Shown in pieces: positions 39,601 to 51,356 of a stretch of 64,000 nucleotides of DNA (position 1 is its first letter; each line of letters opens with the position of its first letter). Origin of the DNA: Anseranas semipalmata (taxonomy: Eukaryota; Chordata; Aves; Anseriformes; Anseranatidae). A program made the position numbers and the translations under genes. The DNA is taken from contig VXAA01000634.1 of assembly GCA_013399115.1 (NCBI GenBank), positions 724,127 to 788,126 on the forward strand, written 5' to 3'. The notes below the pieces were generated by a model, which made no database searches, was not told the DNA's origin, and was given only the letters and a program-made list of their open reading frames with translations.

Positions 39601-40945
39601 TGGACAACAATGCAAGCAAAGATGCTCGAGTCGTTATCTGAAAGAAAGACTTTGCTGATGAAAGAGATGGAAGAGAACAGCCAAGAGACAACATTCCTTG
39701 TTTAAAAAAATAAAAAAGAATCTATGTGATAGCTTTTTGTTGAATAACTTGTTTTGCAGAGTAAGCTCGTTCATTTAAAATAGGATGTATTCATAAGGAA
39801 TGATACTGAAAAGAATCATTTCTGTGAGAATTTGCTGGTTTGGACAAAAATTCACATTTCATATGCATAGATCATAACTAATAATAATAATTAGCAAAAT
39901 GAAAAAGCAAAAGTTTACCTACAGCATCACTTTGAGGCAGATACAGAAAAGAAGGTGTGTTTTGGGTCTGGGTACGGTGTTGACCAAACATCTAAAAAAA
40001 GCAATGGTAGACGAGCAGTAAAGCATGCACGCTTCATAAGAAATACTCTGCTATACAGTTACTAGACTGTGATCAGATATATTTAGATGTCTGTATTCAT
40101 TTGTTTCCACCTGAATGAAAGTAACCTCTGCTTTTAATTCCCAGCACTAAGCCTTGGGTACCTACCTTTGTTTTGGAACATTCAACAGATTTCCTGTAAC
40201 TTTCTTGTAGCCACCGTATCCAGGTATGGAGCAGCCACCACACCACCCTTACTATCAGCATCATGCACCTCCACCTCAAGCTCACCCTCCATACTCAGGA
40301 CATCATCCTGTACCACATGAAGCAAGATACAGAGACAAACGAGTAGTAAGTGTCAACAAAGACAGGGGGAGACAAGTCTGCAGGCTAGAGTTGGAATGGG
40401 AGGAATTTGGGGCACAGATGTAGCAAGTTGCCGAACCATTGCTGTTAGCTGGCTTTGAAGGCCACTTTCAGGTCTCTTGCTGGTATCTGGCATTTGAACC
40501 TCAACTTTCATATTTTCTACTTTCTGCACAGTAGAAGCACAGACATATTGTGTTGCCCTGAAGATGGGAAAAGAAACTTGTGTTTGTGGATGCTGTGCAT
40601 AATTTTGTTTGTTTATTTTTATACCGGGCTTTCCAAAGAGTTACAGCTTGTCCTGTGGATAAGGGCAGGGAGGGGATTTTCATCTGCAAAAGAAAATAAA
40701 CAGTTGTCCTTTCATCACAGCACGACTATGACATGAGGGTAGACGACTTTCTTCGCCGCACACAAGCAGTTGTCAGCGGTCGGAGAAGCAGGCCTCGGGA
40801 GAGGGACCGAGAGCGGGAACGGGACCGTCCTAGAGATAACAGAAGAGACAGAGAACGTGACAGAGGCCGTGATCGGGAAAGGGAGAGAGAGAGGATTTGT
40901 GACCGGGACAGAGACAGAGGTGAAAGAGGTAGATACCGAAGATAA
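18687..40945 (+). CDS. YTHDC1: YTH domain-containing protein 1, nuclear m6A reader (complete, 17 coding exons)
   Basis: Nuclear protein that binds N6-methyladenosine in RNA and links it to splicing, export and chromatin silencing. Coding exons: 18687-18714, 23321-23422, 24071-24399, 24530-24884, 26332-26421, 26938-26991, 27612-27706, 30477-30585, 30688-30805, 31943-32027, 33929-34095, 36636-36718, 38241-38277, 38370-38409, 38514-38576, 40211-40345, 40721-40945. All introns are GT-AG and the joins keep one frame of 704 codons plus stop. The start GGGATGG begins [10 protein letters not shown], as in mammals. In order: Lys/Arg/Ser-rich N-terminus, acidic tract (about 197-240), YTH domain (about 332-469) with cage residues W354, W405 and L416 plus N340 and N344 (human W377, W428, L439, N363, N367), Pro/His-rich region, and an Arg/Glu/Asp tail (about 650-704). 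Human has 727 residues; the difference lies mainly in the acidic tract. Exon 1 sits in a misordered assembly block, but its coding sequence is intact. Confidence 0.97.
18787..19105. repeat. Copy B of the 319-base duplicated segment
   Basis: This is the second copy of 18,255-18,573, placed here inside intron 1 of YTHDC1. Unlike copy A it continues into GC-rich promoter sequence up to the N at 19,372, so it looks like the other allele's path into the promoter. Confidence 0.9.
19085..19138. repeat. 21-base tandem repeat, about 2.6 units
   Basis: The unit 'ccttccctgtactctttattt' occurs at 19,085-19,105 and 19,106-19,126, with a partial third copy. Copy A of the larger duplication stops after one unit, so this tandem repeat probably helped break the assembly. 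Confidence 0.9.
26706..26785. repeat. A/C-rich low-complexity tract in YTHDC1 intron 5
   Basis: About 80 bases made of A runs broken by single C or CC, without a fixed unit. It may be a decayed poly-A or simple repeat. Confidence 0.8.
26938..26991 (+). CDS. YTHDC1: YTHDC1 exon 6, 54-base in-frame cassette exon
   Basis: This exon encodes 18 residues (from GSEKKHEK to the RAVQ stretch) and has equal phases on both sides, so skipping it keeps the frame. It matches the 18-residue segment that I recall being absent from the shorter human isoform. It lies between the Ser/Asp-rich part and the YTH domain, so skipping would shorten the linker without touching the fold. Confidence 0.85.
27612..34095 (+). 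CDS. YTHDC1: YTHDC1 exons 7-11, encoding the YTH domain
   Basis: Five exons (27612-27706, 30477-30585, 30688-30805, 31943-32027, 33929-34095) build the m6A-binding fold. Exon 7 carries the [10 protein letters not shown] segment with the two pocket asparagines. Exon 8 opens with GVWSTLP (first cage Trp). Exon 9 carries IHWVLPAGM (second cage Trp) and KMLGG (cage Leu). Exon 10 carries the conserved [20 protein letters not shown] segment. Conservation with human is nearly complete; one difference is Asn at residue 412, where human has Ser. Confidence 0.95.
31490..31730 (-). mobile_element. Diverged CR1 3' end in YTHDC1 intron 9
   Basis: The run 'gaggttggaaaggacc', then 'ttcaaagagggtctagcttcagagtaagatcagatgctcaggg' split by mismatches, then 'actggtcaacatgttctgat' matches in order the antisense CR1 blocks for 'gttggaagggacc', 'ctcaaagcagggtcagc', 'ggttgctcagg' and 'ctgggcaacctgttcca'. 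It is old and indel-rich, so the edges are approximate. Confidence 0.55.
32985..33640 (-). mobile_element. Ancient CR1-like retroposon in YTHDC1 intron 10
   Basis: Several blocks in the right order match an old amniote CR1 in antisense: 'ttcatttgatggcccc', 'aagctgagaagtccc', 'cagaactgcacccagtattcaaggtatgggtgg' (in pieces), and 'tttttgagtggtaatggtc'. The order and spacing over about 650 bases make chance unlikely. High divergence suggests insertion before modern bird lineages split. Confidence 0.7.
37979..38019. repeat. TG/TA microsatellite in YTHDC1 intron 12
   Basis: A short alternating purine-pyrimidine tract, TG then mostly TA repeats, about 40 bases long. Confidence 0.9.
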
Positions 40946-41669
40946 TCTATCTGGACCCAGTGCTCACTTGAAACAAAAAAGCTTGTATTTTTTTGTGTGT
41001 TTACAAGTAGTACATTTTATTTTCAGCTGTCTACTTAAAGTTCGTTGTGTAGAAGGATTTATAATGACCCTCTTTATTCCAAGCATGCAGTGAACTATGA
41101 ACTGGAAAAACTCAGATCAGCCAAAAATAGAATACACAAAGCTGACACTCAACTTGACATTTCTATTGGAGCAGAATGGGAAACAGTTAAGAATGTAGAT
41201 ATTGATTAATCTCAGTAAGTGTTCATTTACTTAGTGACTTCATTCTAGGTTTTTGAATACTGATGGAAAACTGCCATATTTTTTTTTGCTTTGATGTTTT
41301 CTTCCTGTAGTTTCACATGGTTCAGTGGGAGAATGCTGCTATCAAGTATGCAAATATTGAAGTACGATTTTTGACTGTATGGCAGTGTTGTAGCAGCCTA
41401 TTTTTTTTTCTTCTGGTTTTTAACCCTGTCTGTAAAGTCAAGTGTTTTTTCAGTCTTCAGTAATGAAAGCAATATTAAGAAGACACTATTGATACCTAAT
41501 TTTTAACCTTTTTTAAAAAAATCTTCCCATGTTCAGTAACATTTTGGTCAATTCTCTTGTCTAGTCTCCTTCCAAAATGTACACATTGCTTGGAATGTTC
41601 ACAACCTGCGTGTGTGGAACCAGAAAATATTGCTGTATTCTACATTGCTACCATTTTTTTATATATAAA

Positions 41670-41675
41670 AATAAA
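41670..41675 (+). terminator. YTHDC1: Candidate YTHDC1 polyadenylation signal (proximal)
   Basis: AATAAA 725 bases after the stop codon, in an AT-rich setting. Confidence 0.5.
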
Positions 41676-42334
41676 TTGGTAACTATTGAAATGATTAAAA
41701 CTCTAGATCGGGTTTTTTGGTCTTCTAAGCTTGCCAGCTTTGATAGATTCTGGCAGTTCTAGGAAGGTATTTGTGTTCAAAAATAGTTTAAAGGTGCTTG
41801 CAATGGGTGAAATTGATCCAGAAGCACGAATTTAGTAACAGGACTGCTGTAATGAAAGGTAATTGCTTTTCTGTTTCCACAATGAAGTAGTCAACTTACA
41901 TAGCTCCTGCAGCTGATGAGAGTTATTAAGGCCCTGCATGTTTAACTTAATGAAATGATCTTCAAGCTGATAATAGGCTGTCATCAGCCATAATCATACC
42001 TGTCTCCCAAGAGTGCATTAGTCCTGCAAGGTCCAGACTCTCCCCATGTCTTCTTTATAGTGATTACTGCATCACTTGTTATTTGTCTTAAATAGGAAAT
42101 ATTTGAATCTAAATGCCAATGGTGTAAAACTGTGAAGAAAGAAAAGTAAAACTTGTAGTGTACGCTGTTCAATTCCTGCAGCAATTTCCTAGTTTTCAAA
42201 ACCTGTATGTGTAGCACTACCTATGTGGACTTCCTCATAACCTTTCTTCAGTATCTTCTATGTAACAGAGCCAGATTGTAGCCGTGCTTTGAAGTCCTCC
42301 AGCTCCACAGCACTGAATGCTGTATCTCTGTTTT

Positions 42335-42340
42335 AATAAA
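42335..42340 (+). terminator. YTHDC1: Candidate YTHDC1 polyadenylation signal (distal)
   Basis: AATAAA about 1.4 kb after the stop codon, followed within 30 bases by a TG-rich stretch. Confidence 0.45.
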
Positions 42341-42360
42341 CTGCAATATAGGATTTGCCA

Positions 42361-44280
42361 CAGTGTGGCAATATTGGAAACACCTGGCTTTTTAGGCTTT
42401 GTAGCTTTTTAAGCTTTGGGCGTTGTAGATTTTAGTCTACACAGCTGGAGTAAACATAAGCAAAAAATTTGACCTCCATTGTGGAAATATGTTATTTTAA
42501 ATACTACAAGAAGTTAAACGTATGTTTAACTCCCTCAAAATAGTTTATTTTGCACTGAGGATTAGATCAGCCTATCAAATTCAGTATGTTTACTGTGGCT
42601 AATTGGAGAAATGCATCACAGACCACCTTCATTCTCTTGAGATCTTTCTCTGCTTTATTTAGAGATTCTGTAAAGAAGTGTTGCAGTTTTGGTAGTGTGT
42701 TTTTTTTTGTTTGTTTTTTTTTTATTAATTCAATGCTAGATAAGCCAAATTGCTCTCACTAAGTTATTGAAAAGAAGCACTTCTTCAAAGTGCAAAGCAC
42801 TGTATTTCCCATGTCCTTTGTTAGCCCTGTCTGACTAGCATCTGTACAAAGTTAGGAGCCTTGCTGGCCTTATTGCAACAAAACTGACATCCTCAGGCAA
42901 TCTTCTGCTTGCAAAAGCTGGATGTTGGGGACTGTTACTGATCAAGCATGGTGGAGCTGAGCCTAGGGACTGTACTGAACAGTTTTAGTGAAATCTTTGT
43001 GATATGGGGCCTGAATGTTAGGCTGTTCTGCATTCTGTTCACTGTTGCTTGTTTCTGCATATCCCATCATGATCATAGGAGGAGTTTACCAGAATATGCT
43101 GGATTCTAAGTTACTATGAGAAACATTAGTAAAAGAAATATTAGTAAAAGTTGTCTTGTTCTAACCACTATAGTTTGGAAACAATTCACTTGCACTTTTG
43201 TAAAGGTTTTTGTATGGAGAGATATAAGTGGAGCTGAAGCTGTTAACAAAAAAGCCAATGAAAAAGTTAATGTAATGTAGGGAATTTTATTATGTAAACA
43301 AAGATAACATTTTCACTGTTTTGTTTGAAAACAATTGTTTGAAAACAAATCTGCAGCATCAAGAGTGCAACAAATGTCAGTTAAAATTGGGGCACATTCT
43401 TAAGTACACTGGCACAACGGTGGAATAACCTTACCTTGAACCAGGAGGCATGAACTAGCATCAGTTTAGTAGCTTTTTATCAGTAAGGACTCGTTAAATA
43501 ATTTCGGGAGTGCAGCATTTAAGACTACTGTGAGCGAAGGGCAGCATTATTTTCCCACCAGTACTTCAGGCAAGGCAAATGACTGCTGCACCGTTCCCAT
43601 GTGTGACATTACTTCTTTGTAAATTCTACCTCTATAGGTTTTCCTGGATTTACCAGTTAGTGTGGCCCAGAGGCTTTTGGGGGTTAAGATGAACCAGTTA
43701 CTGACAGGTGGAAGTTATTTTCGCACTCCTGTAGTGTTGCAGTTGGAACGATGGCCTGTGCAGCAGGACTCCACGCATACTGGATGGAAAAAAGAAATGG
43801 TTCCTGGAGGAAAATAAGCCATTTCTCTTCTGGTTTTAGGACTTGGATATGCTTTAGTCTCCGCTCAGCCGCCAAGTAGTCAGTGCATTTGTAAAAAGTG
43901 ATGATACAGGCTTCACCAGTCTCATACAGCTCCTGATTTTTTATGACCTTAGCCCTTTAGATGGGCACTTTTTAGGAGCTCATGGTCTTGGCTTCAGTGT
44001 CCAATCTGGAAAGAGCTATTCTGACAGAAGAGACATTTTAGTTGTGAATCACGAAGCAGGGATGACATTATAGTGGAGGACAGAGAGGTAGGCTAAGAAG
44101 ACTAGCTGTAAGTTCAGGGACCACAAGACAACACCTAGGAGGGCTGAATTTATGAAGTATGCCAAACTGAATTTGAAAAGTTAGAGCAGCAATTACTATT
44201 CTAGGAACCCTGTGTGATCAGCTAACAGCATCCCAAGAGATTAAGCAGTTTTAATTCAATCTTACTGAGGCCAGAAGGAA
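42361..44280. other. Spacer between convergent YTHDC1 and UGT2A genes
   Basis: About 1.9 kb with no supported gene. It contains a T-rich tract near 42,701-42,723 and otherwise ordinary AT-rich sequence. I see nothing else in it. Confidence 0.6.
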
Positions 44281-44286
44281 TTTATT
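44281..44286 (-). terminator. UGT2A1: Candidate UGT2A polyadenylation signal (distal)
   Basis: AATAAA on the minus strand about 175 bases after the UGT2A stop codon. Confidence 0.5.
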
Positions 44287-44384
44287 GACTAAGCAAGCAG
44301 CTCTGCCCCATAACTGCTTTTTAGCATGACCCAGTTCAGTGAGGTGCTTCGTGATATGCCCAACTTAAAGCATATCCTCATGAT

Positions 44385-44390
44385 TTTATT
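44385..44390 (-). terminator. UGT2A1: Candidate UGT2A polyadenylation signal (proximal)
   Basis: AATAAA on the minus strand 71 bases after the UGT2A stop codon. Confidence 0.5.
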
Positions 44391-44460
44391 TTCAAAGGAA
44401 TAGCCATAAATGCCTTGCTGAGTCAGCGTCTAAGAAAGAGTGCTGATGGGAACAGCACAT

Positions 44461-47400
44461 CTATTCTTTCTTTCTTTTTGCAATCCTACCACATTTCCTA
44501 CAGCAAAATAGGCAGCACTTGACAAGAATGAAGACAGCAATGGTTGCACAGGTGAACAAGAATGCCAGAACATCCAGGCAGTGGTACTGGTACCAGGTGA
44601 GATGATGAGCAGCTGGTCTCAAGTGCTTTGCTCCTTTGTGACGCATGACAAATTCAATCCAGAAGACAGCTCTGTCCAGAGGCTTAGTTGGCTGGTCATG
44701 GTGTATCCTGGATAATCTTAAAGCATTTTCCTTATAGCTGGAAAGAAAAAAGAAGAAACCAAGGAGATTTGTCACCAATTTCTAGAACAACCCATTCCAC
44801 AGCTGGCTGTACTCTTCGGAAAGGTAGAAAACACGGCTTTTACTTTCATCAATGTTATTTAAAAATATTTGAAACAAGCCCAGTTTACTCCTATCTGCAC
44901 AAAAGTTGACCTACAAGCTATAGGAGAAAAAGCCGATCTTTTGAAATTATTCTAGTTATTCTTTTGAAAAAGCAACATGGAAATATTTGCACATCTGTTC
45001 AGGTATTATATAGCTAGAGTAACCTAAGGATATTGGTGACTCAGGAGTAAGAGAGAACTGTGATGGCTTCAGACAGAATTCCTGAAACAACGCATTTTCA
45101 TGCAGAGACTCTGAAGAACTTATGCGAGCAGCGAACAGGGGAGAGAGAGCAGAGAATCATCTCAGGAGCTGCTCTGAGCTTTCCAAGAGCTATCTTTCTT
45201 TCTCAAAGTGATCTTAAAATGTAATACAAAGAAAAAAGAATTACTGATCTCTCCTTCCTGGGAGATGCTGATTCTCTGTAAAGAAATGGCTTTCATCTGA
45301 AGCCCAGGCACCAGCTATTCAGTGTTTTGGGTTCCCGGAAGAGACAGCAGAATTTCTCACATCAGCAGCCCAAGGTTTTAATAATCTCATCCTACTGTAA
45401 GAACAAAACTCACGTGGAATTGTTAATGACTGCATTCACTGCATCAACTAGGTCCTGCGTCTTCATTGTGCCGAAATCCAGCTCAACTGCAGCTCCCTTT
45501 GCCTTCATGTGAGCAATGTTGTCATGCTGGTCAGCAAACATGGGAATCCCAACCAACGGGATCCCGTGGTAGATAGCTTCATAGATCCCATTGGTACCGC
45601 CATGTGTAATGAAGGCCTTCGTCAAGGGATGGCCTGGAACAGGGAAGGAGAGATGCATGTAGCAGCAGCAGACCATGGTTTGCTGGGATGTCAGAGCTGC
45701 CAACTACTTGGGCAAATGCACTGCCAGAGAAGCGAACAACCCTGACCTCTGGATTGGCGTCAGAACCTGCACGCTTAGCTTAGCTTCCACACATTCGTGT
45801 TTGAATGCAGTATATGAACTGGCACATTCCTCCAGACTACCCCAGAGTTACTTCAGCCCTTCTGCTGTCATGCAGCTCTGGTTTTTACATGGTCGCGGGT
45901 TCATAACAGCCCCCTTCTGCAGCCTTCTTTCAAGCATTTTGAAGAATGAGCCCAGGAAATGAACTGCAGAGGTAAAATCCAGCTCTAGAGTACATATCTA
46001 CTTTCTTACTGTCTTCTTCCTGCCTACGGGTGGTTCTTAGCCCTGCCAGACAAATGCCACTGGGCTCTGTAAGACAGGGGCTTTTGCTTAAGAGATCTGT
46101 CTATAGCTAAGCTCAAATTGCTGCCTTCTTGAGCTGCTGCTCCCTACTCTTTACAGTCTGGCTGTGTCTTCCATGGTTCTCGTACAGCCACTCACCTTAA
46201 AGTCAAAAGCAGGCTAGGAAATTAAGGCTCTAAGAGCAAACCTCTGCTGCTTGAGGTACAAAACTAACTATAGCCACAAGTGTTGGGGTTCTTTCACGTC
46301 AAAAAGCCATTTTAGCAGAAAGACAAAGGAAGCGGTTTTTCCAAGGATGTAAAGCATCCTATATAGAATCAGTCTCACCAAGCAGGTCATTTTGCGGTAT
46401 CCAGTCATAAGTCCTGGTGTTGGAGCCCAGAGTTTCTGGTTTTTTTCCTTTGTACCGCCAGAGAACCTTAAACAAAGGAATACTAAGATAAACGCAGTGC
46501 CTGTGGCATGCCCTTTTGTATTATTACATGTAAAGTAGGGCCTTATCTCAAACCCACGTACCTTTTCCCAGTGATTCAAATAGCTTTGTCTCCAGTTTAT
46601 ATCTTTGGTTAGTTATTATTTGCTTTCTACATAGAGTGATTTTTATATTTTGGTCTATGAACGCCTCCATGCCATCTGGTGTGGGGGTGGGGAGCGGGGA
46701 GAAACACCTGAACCCTACGTGAGGCAACTCAGCCATCTCTCTCTTTGCAGAGCCCAGCTTTTTGGCCATGGCATATCCAGCAGAGATGCAGATGAAAATC
46801 AGGCCGGTCAAATGTAAAAGGCTTGTTGAAGGGAATAAGAGTGACAAAAAGCAAGGCAGGTTGCTTTATACTTGAAAGTAAATTCACCTTTTGTGGAAGC
46901 TGGCTGAGGGCTCTGGCAATCATATTGCTTTTTTCATCAGTCAGGTTGTAGACCATTGATCCGAGAGAAAATACCACGATGCCATGTTCCCCTGAGCTCT
47001 GAACAAATTCTTCCATTTCCTAGGAGGCAGAAAGCATACTAATAGTAATTTCACAGTGCAGATTACACAGATTATGTGAACAGAGAGCATAATTTATTTA
47101 ATTTATTGAGGAGATGATCGTGGCATATAAGCACCTCTGCTGACAGAAGGCTGTTACAAAGATATCCCTGTGCAAAACAGGCAACTTCTCCCCAGGGAGA
47201 CGTGGGACAAGCGTTGAGACAGGTAACAGAAGCTTTGTCTCTTTGAAAGCAAGTCAAGCAGTTTCAGGACGTATTTCTTTCAGAGCATGACCAGCAGGAA
47301 TGGGTCCTGGCACTGGAGTGAGAAGGCCATACCCCGTGACACCCTCTACACACCTCCAGCACAGTTTGTCATGGTTCTCAATTTTGCTGGAACAGGTTCT

Positions 47401-48463
47401 TTGCATTTCACAGCTCTGCAGGAACAGACTGTGGAAAACTCAGCTTGTTGCAGCATCATGATTAGAGATTTGTCAAAACATTGCTGTCACTTTGTTAGCC
47501 AGTTCTGTAGTTCCTCCAGTACAGCACGTATTGCTAACCAGACTTTACATGTCAGACCAATAGATCTTCCTGTTCCTTCTTTTAGATAGTGTCATGTGAA
47601 ATGGAGCATCCAAAAGGGAATGGCTATCCCTCTCCCTCAACTCAGCCTCTGTAGCAGGGGTTAAGTTAAGAAGTGTTATAGTTTTTTTTCAGTAGACAAC
47701 TTACACTGAAAAATATCCTGCCTCCTCTAAGGTTCCTGCAGGGGTGATAGTCTAGACCAGAGCTTGTCATGTTATCACCATCATCAGTATCCAGGAGTTT
47801 CAAATTCCACCTGAATTTTGCCAGTCACAGCAGAGCGTAGGCTGGAGATGCAGAGTATTTTACTACATTTAAGAGGTCTTAAGCTAAGCACCAATAGAAG
47901 AGTGTTCAGCACCAGTCTCTTTCTGCAAGTCTCGGCTCCATTTTGTCTAACGAATTTGTCCTGTCACAGTACCTTGCTGCATCAGGTATTTCAGTGTTTT
48001 CATGGGCTGCAGGTCTGTATCTTAGAATTAAATATTACACTTAACTAGTCCAAGATAGCACCTATTTCTCCTAAAACAAACACACATATTTGCTCTTTCT
48101 GACCTCAGCTATCACTTTTTCAAACAGCAAGCTGTAAACCCAGCCCTCAGTTTATACAAGTCTGGGCAGATTGCTAAATAGCTCTGTGCTCCCCACAGGC
48201 AGCAGAGCATCTTCTTTAAGAGTGAGTTTTCTCACAACATGGCTTACAAGGCCGTTCAGGGAGGGAAACAGCTTTTGCAGATAACCAGCGAGTGGCAGAA
48301 TGAAGTCTGAATACCTTTGGCAATGGCTTTGCAGGCTGGCAATGAAGTCCTCCAACAAACTCAAAGTTGGGCAGGAAAGGGCGTGGAAATTCAAAATCCC
48401 AGTACGTTCTGATTAACCATATCTCTGCTTTCCCCATCGTCTCGCACAGGGTTGTGGGCCTTC
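44461..48463 (-). CDS. UGT2A1: UGT2A shared exons 2-6: UDP-glucuronic-acid-binding half and membrane anchor
   Basis: The exons are 48463-48315 (149 bases), 47019-46888 (132), 46466-46379 (88), 45633-45414 (220) and 44737-44461 (277 with stop). These sizes and phases are the standard UGT2 pattern, and all introns are GT-AG. Numbered on the 529-residue form: WIPQNDLLG closes exon 4 (357-365). The UGT signature lies in exon 5 (FITHGGTNG from 372, through FADQH at 397-401), with H375, D399 and Q400 expected to contact the sugar nucleotide. A membrane helix spans about 491-512, and the tail ends KRKKE, a KxKxx ER-retrieval signal. Enzymes of this family sit in the ER membrane with the catalytic part in the lumen. 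No second copy of these exons exists in the window, so all three upstream first exons must use this set. Confidence 0.95.
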
Positions 48464-49327
48464 CTGTGGACAAGGTACAAGGCATTTACAACAATTGCAG
48501 GTATAATCTTGTTTGCAGTAGATTGCAAAACAGGAGCTTTACCTTTGTCTTTTGGCACTCCCAGTCAGTGTAGTCTGTCAAACTGAGCATGACATGAAAA
48601 CTTGGGCAAATCCAGACCTACTCCTTGCCCTATCCCTGTTCGGCCTTGGCAGGTTGCCACAAACAAGGCAATAGTATCTTTAAAACCATTTTGAACCTTC
48701 AGGATAAATTCAGAGCAGTACCTGAGTAAGCTGGGAAGCATTTAGTTTCTGTGCATTTCTTGTATTGCTGGAAGACTTCATTACCCGTGCTTTTAATAAA
48801 AACCCATTTTGGGGTAGAGAACAATCACAGAGAACTTATGGCCAAATAAAAGTGAATGAATCACAAAGTGATGATGACAAATCAGGGAAGAAGAGAGATG
48901 TAACTAAGTTCTGTTGCATTTTTCAAATGGTGACTCAGTCTGTGGCTGCTCAGACTACACGTACAGCCTTGGGACTGGGTAAGCTGCTGCTGAAACATAC
49001 TAGGGAAAATTGACCAAAACTATAGGTTCTGTGAATGCCATTTAATGCGAAATCCAATGTCTCCAGAAATCCATCTGTAGAAAAAAATTCACTGGGAAAA
49101 ACTCTTCTATAGCTTCCCATTTGGAAAAATACATATTTTTAGGCACATATTGCAAGTTGTCTGCAGTATTTTCCCAACAAAGTGGAACTGGGAGTAAAAG
49201 GGTTAAAAGCGTTAATAGCTTTCCAGAGCCAGCCCAATACAAACAGGAGCCAAGCAAAATAAGCAGCAAGAGGAAAGTTACCTGTAGGGCATCTTATACT
49301 GATCAGTATTAAAAATAAATTAAAGGT

Positions 49328-49362
49328 TGTTTTGTTTTGTTTTGTTTTGTTTTGTTTTGTTT
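49328..49362. repeat. (TTTTG)n microsatellite in a UGT2A intron
   Basis: About seven GTTTT units in the intron between the shared exon 2 and the first exon at 50,633. Confidence 0.95.
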
Positions 49363-50632
49363 CTAAAGTGGACGGTGATGACTCAGTTATAAAATTACTG
49401 GAGTGAAAATTACACCTGCATTACAACTAGAGTGATACAAAGGTGTTGCTCTTTAAGTTGTATTGTGAAGTAGTTAAGTCTTATGTGGTAGAAAAGTTCA
49501 AGCCAGGGAAAAAAGACTAGTTTAGAAGGCAGAGAGGTGTTGGGAAATATGGAAGAGATTGGAGATCAGCAGAATAGTTGCCCTTGTGCTTGCTATTCAC
49601 TTGTTATCTGTATGAACACAGATATTCTGTACAAGGTTCAAAGTCCATTGAGCTAAAAGGTCTCTTTAATAGACTTTGAATAAAGCATGAGCTGCACTAG
49701 GCTGGAATAAAAGTTTCAGATATGTTGTTTAAACTCTGGATGATGGAAGAAAGGGAAAGGTGACAACACTTAACGTTTACTCTTGGAGAAGATGGAACTC
49801 ACACTTAGCATCCCATACCAAGCAGAGCTGCCAGATACTTCCAGATGATGCCTGCAATGCAACGTGAATGAAGGGTGCTTTGTGCTTCTCAGTTGCCCAA
49901 AGACAGCCAGTGTTCCCAGTTAAAACAGGGTTGTAGAAGTGCCTGTCCTCAAAATTAAGAAACAACAATTGTCCTCTAAATTCCTCTTCAGGCACTAAAA
50001 TGGGCATGCAGCTCACTGGAAGAGCCAACCTGGGATTATCACCATTGACAAAAATTGCAGCTACATGCTCTAAAGATTCTCAAGTGGAACTACAGCAGAA
50101 CTGCACTGGTATGTGTTAGGCTATATCAGCCCTAAAAGGTAAAGCACCATCTCTGTGCAACCAAAACAGAATTGTCATCTCTGCTGGACTGTGTTAAGAA
50201 ATCAGGGTAATTGTATATCACTGCACATGGAAGCTGCTACAATGAATTTTTAAATTTTGCATGAAAATACTCTGCTTAAAATGTAGAAAACAGTAAAAGA
50301 AATCGGAGATCTGTTCTACAGCAAATGAATGCAGCAGTTGTGAATGAGGACTAAAGTACAGAGCCAGCATGGACTGGTGGCTGTGACACCGCAGGGACTA
50401 GTGTCTTCTTTTTCAGTGGTCCAGAGCCTCCTTCAGAGACCTTTCCCTCTCTCCTCTCAGAGCTGGAAGGAGCTCAGTATGCTGCCCTATAATATAGGAC
50501 TACATCTTCAAGGAGATCATCTGCATCATTGTGAGACATTTTGAGAAAGTATTTTGATACTATAGCACCAAGCTCTCAAAACATTCAAAAGGCACAACCT
50601 ATGCAAGAGAGACTGCTCAGCAGCTGCCTTAC

Positions 50633-51356
50633 CTAAGACATTACTGTAGTACCCATCCCATTCATCTCGCCAAAACTTCAAGAAAAATAAATCCATGCAA
50701 AGGTAAAAGAGAAAGTTCTTCAGTCTCTCCACAAAGGACATCTGGTCCGTCATCCCCACTGTGCTAGCAGGCACGTAAGAAGGTGGGGATGGGAGCCCAC
50801 CACACAGCCGCTCTACCACGTTCCCGTCAGAGAAGCGGAAGCTGTAGACAAAAGGGATTGCCAGGATGTGTGCTACAAGCTCCCCACCTACAGACAGGGG
50901 GTCAGCGATCAGAACATCAAACTTGGCCTGCTGCAGCTTTGCCATCAGCTGAGGGTTCAGCACCAAGGTGTCACAGGTCTGTTTTGACAAGTTGGCAAAG
51001 GAGTCTATGGTCTCTTTTATCCTCCACATGACCTCCCAGGGGAACAGATTAGGGAGCTCATTCATCCAGAGACTGAGGAAGTCCTCCATGACAGCATCCA
51101 GGGTCTCCTGGGGAAAGGGCACCTGCAGGACCTCAAAAGTGAAAGGGGAAGAGGTGTCTTGGTAGTCGATGAGCAGATTGCTTGATGGCACCAGCACGGT
51201 CACTTCGTGACCCCGGAGAACGAGCTCTTCCAGCAGCACTTTCAGGTTGATCCAGTGACTTGCATCTGTGGGCCAGACCACCACCTTTCCACAAAAGCCA
51301 GTACTCCACCAGCACGCGTAGGCCCAGAGCAGCCAGAGGAACCTTTGCCCCATCAT
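50633..51356 (-). CDS. UGT2A1: UGT2A alternative first exon A (proximal)
   Basis: Encodes residues 1-241 plus one base, ending YSNVL followed by the split Gly codon and donor TTAG|gtaagg. Spliced to the shared exons it gives 529 residues, the usual UGT2 length. It begins with two Met codons, then a signal peptide (hydrophobic, Trp/Leu-rich, ending near residue 23) and the mature start KVVVWPTDASHW. The catalytic base is H34 and its partner is D152 in FDVLIADP. VERLCGGLPSPPSYVP and MSFVERLKN are family landmarks near the end. This half sets acceptor-substrate choice. It lies 2.2 kb from exon 2 and may be the default form. Whether it corresponds to mammalian UGT2A1, 2A2 or 2A3 cannot be told by eye. 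Confidence 0.93.

Larger units (their letters stand above)
40946..42360 (+). other. YTHDC1: 3' untranslated region of YTHDC1
   Basis: After the TAA at 40,943-40,945 there is AT-rich sequence with two AATAAA signals, giving predicted untranslated regions of about 0.75 and 1.4 kb. There is no further coding potential. Confidence 0.6.
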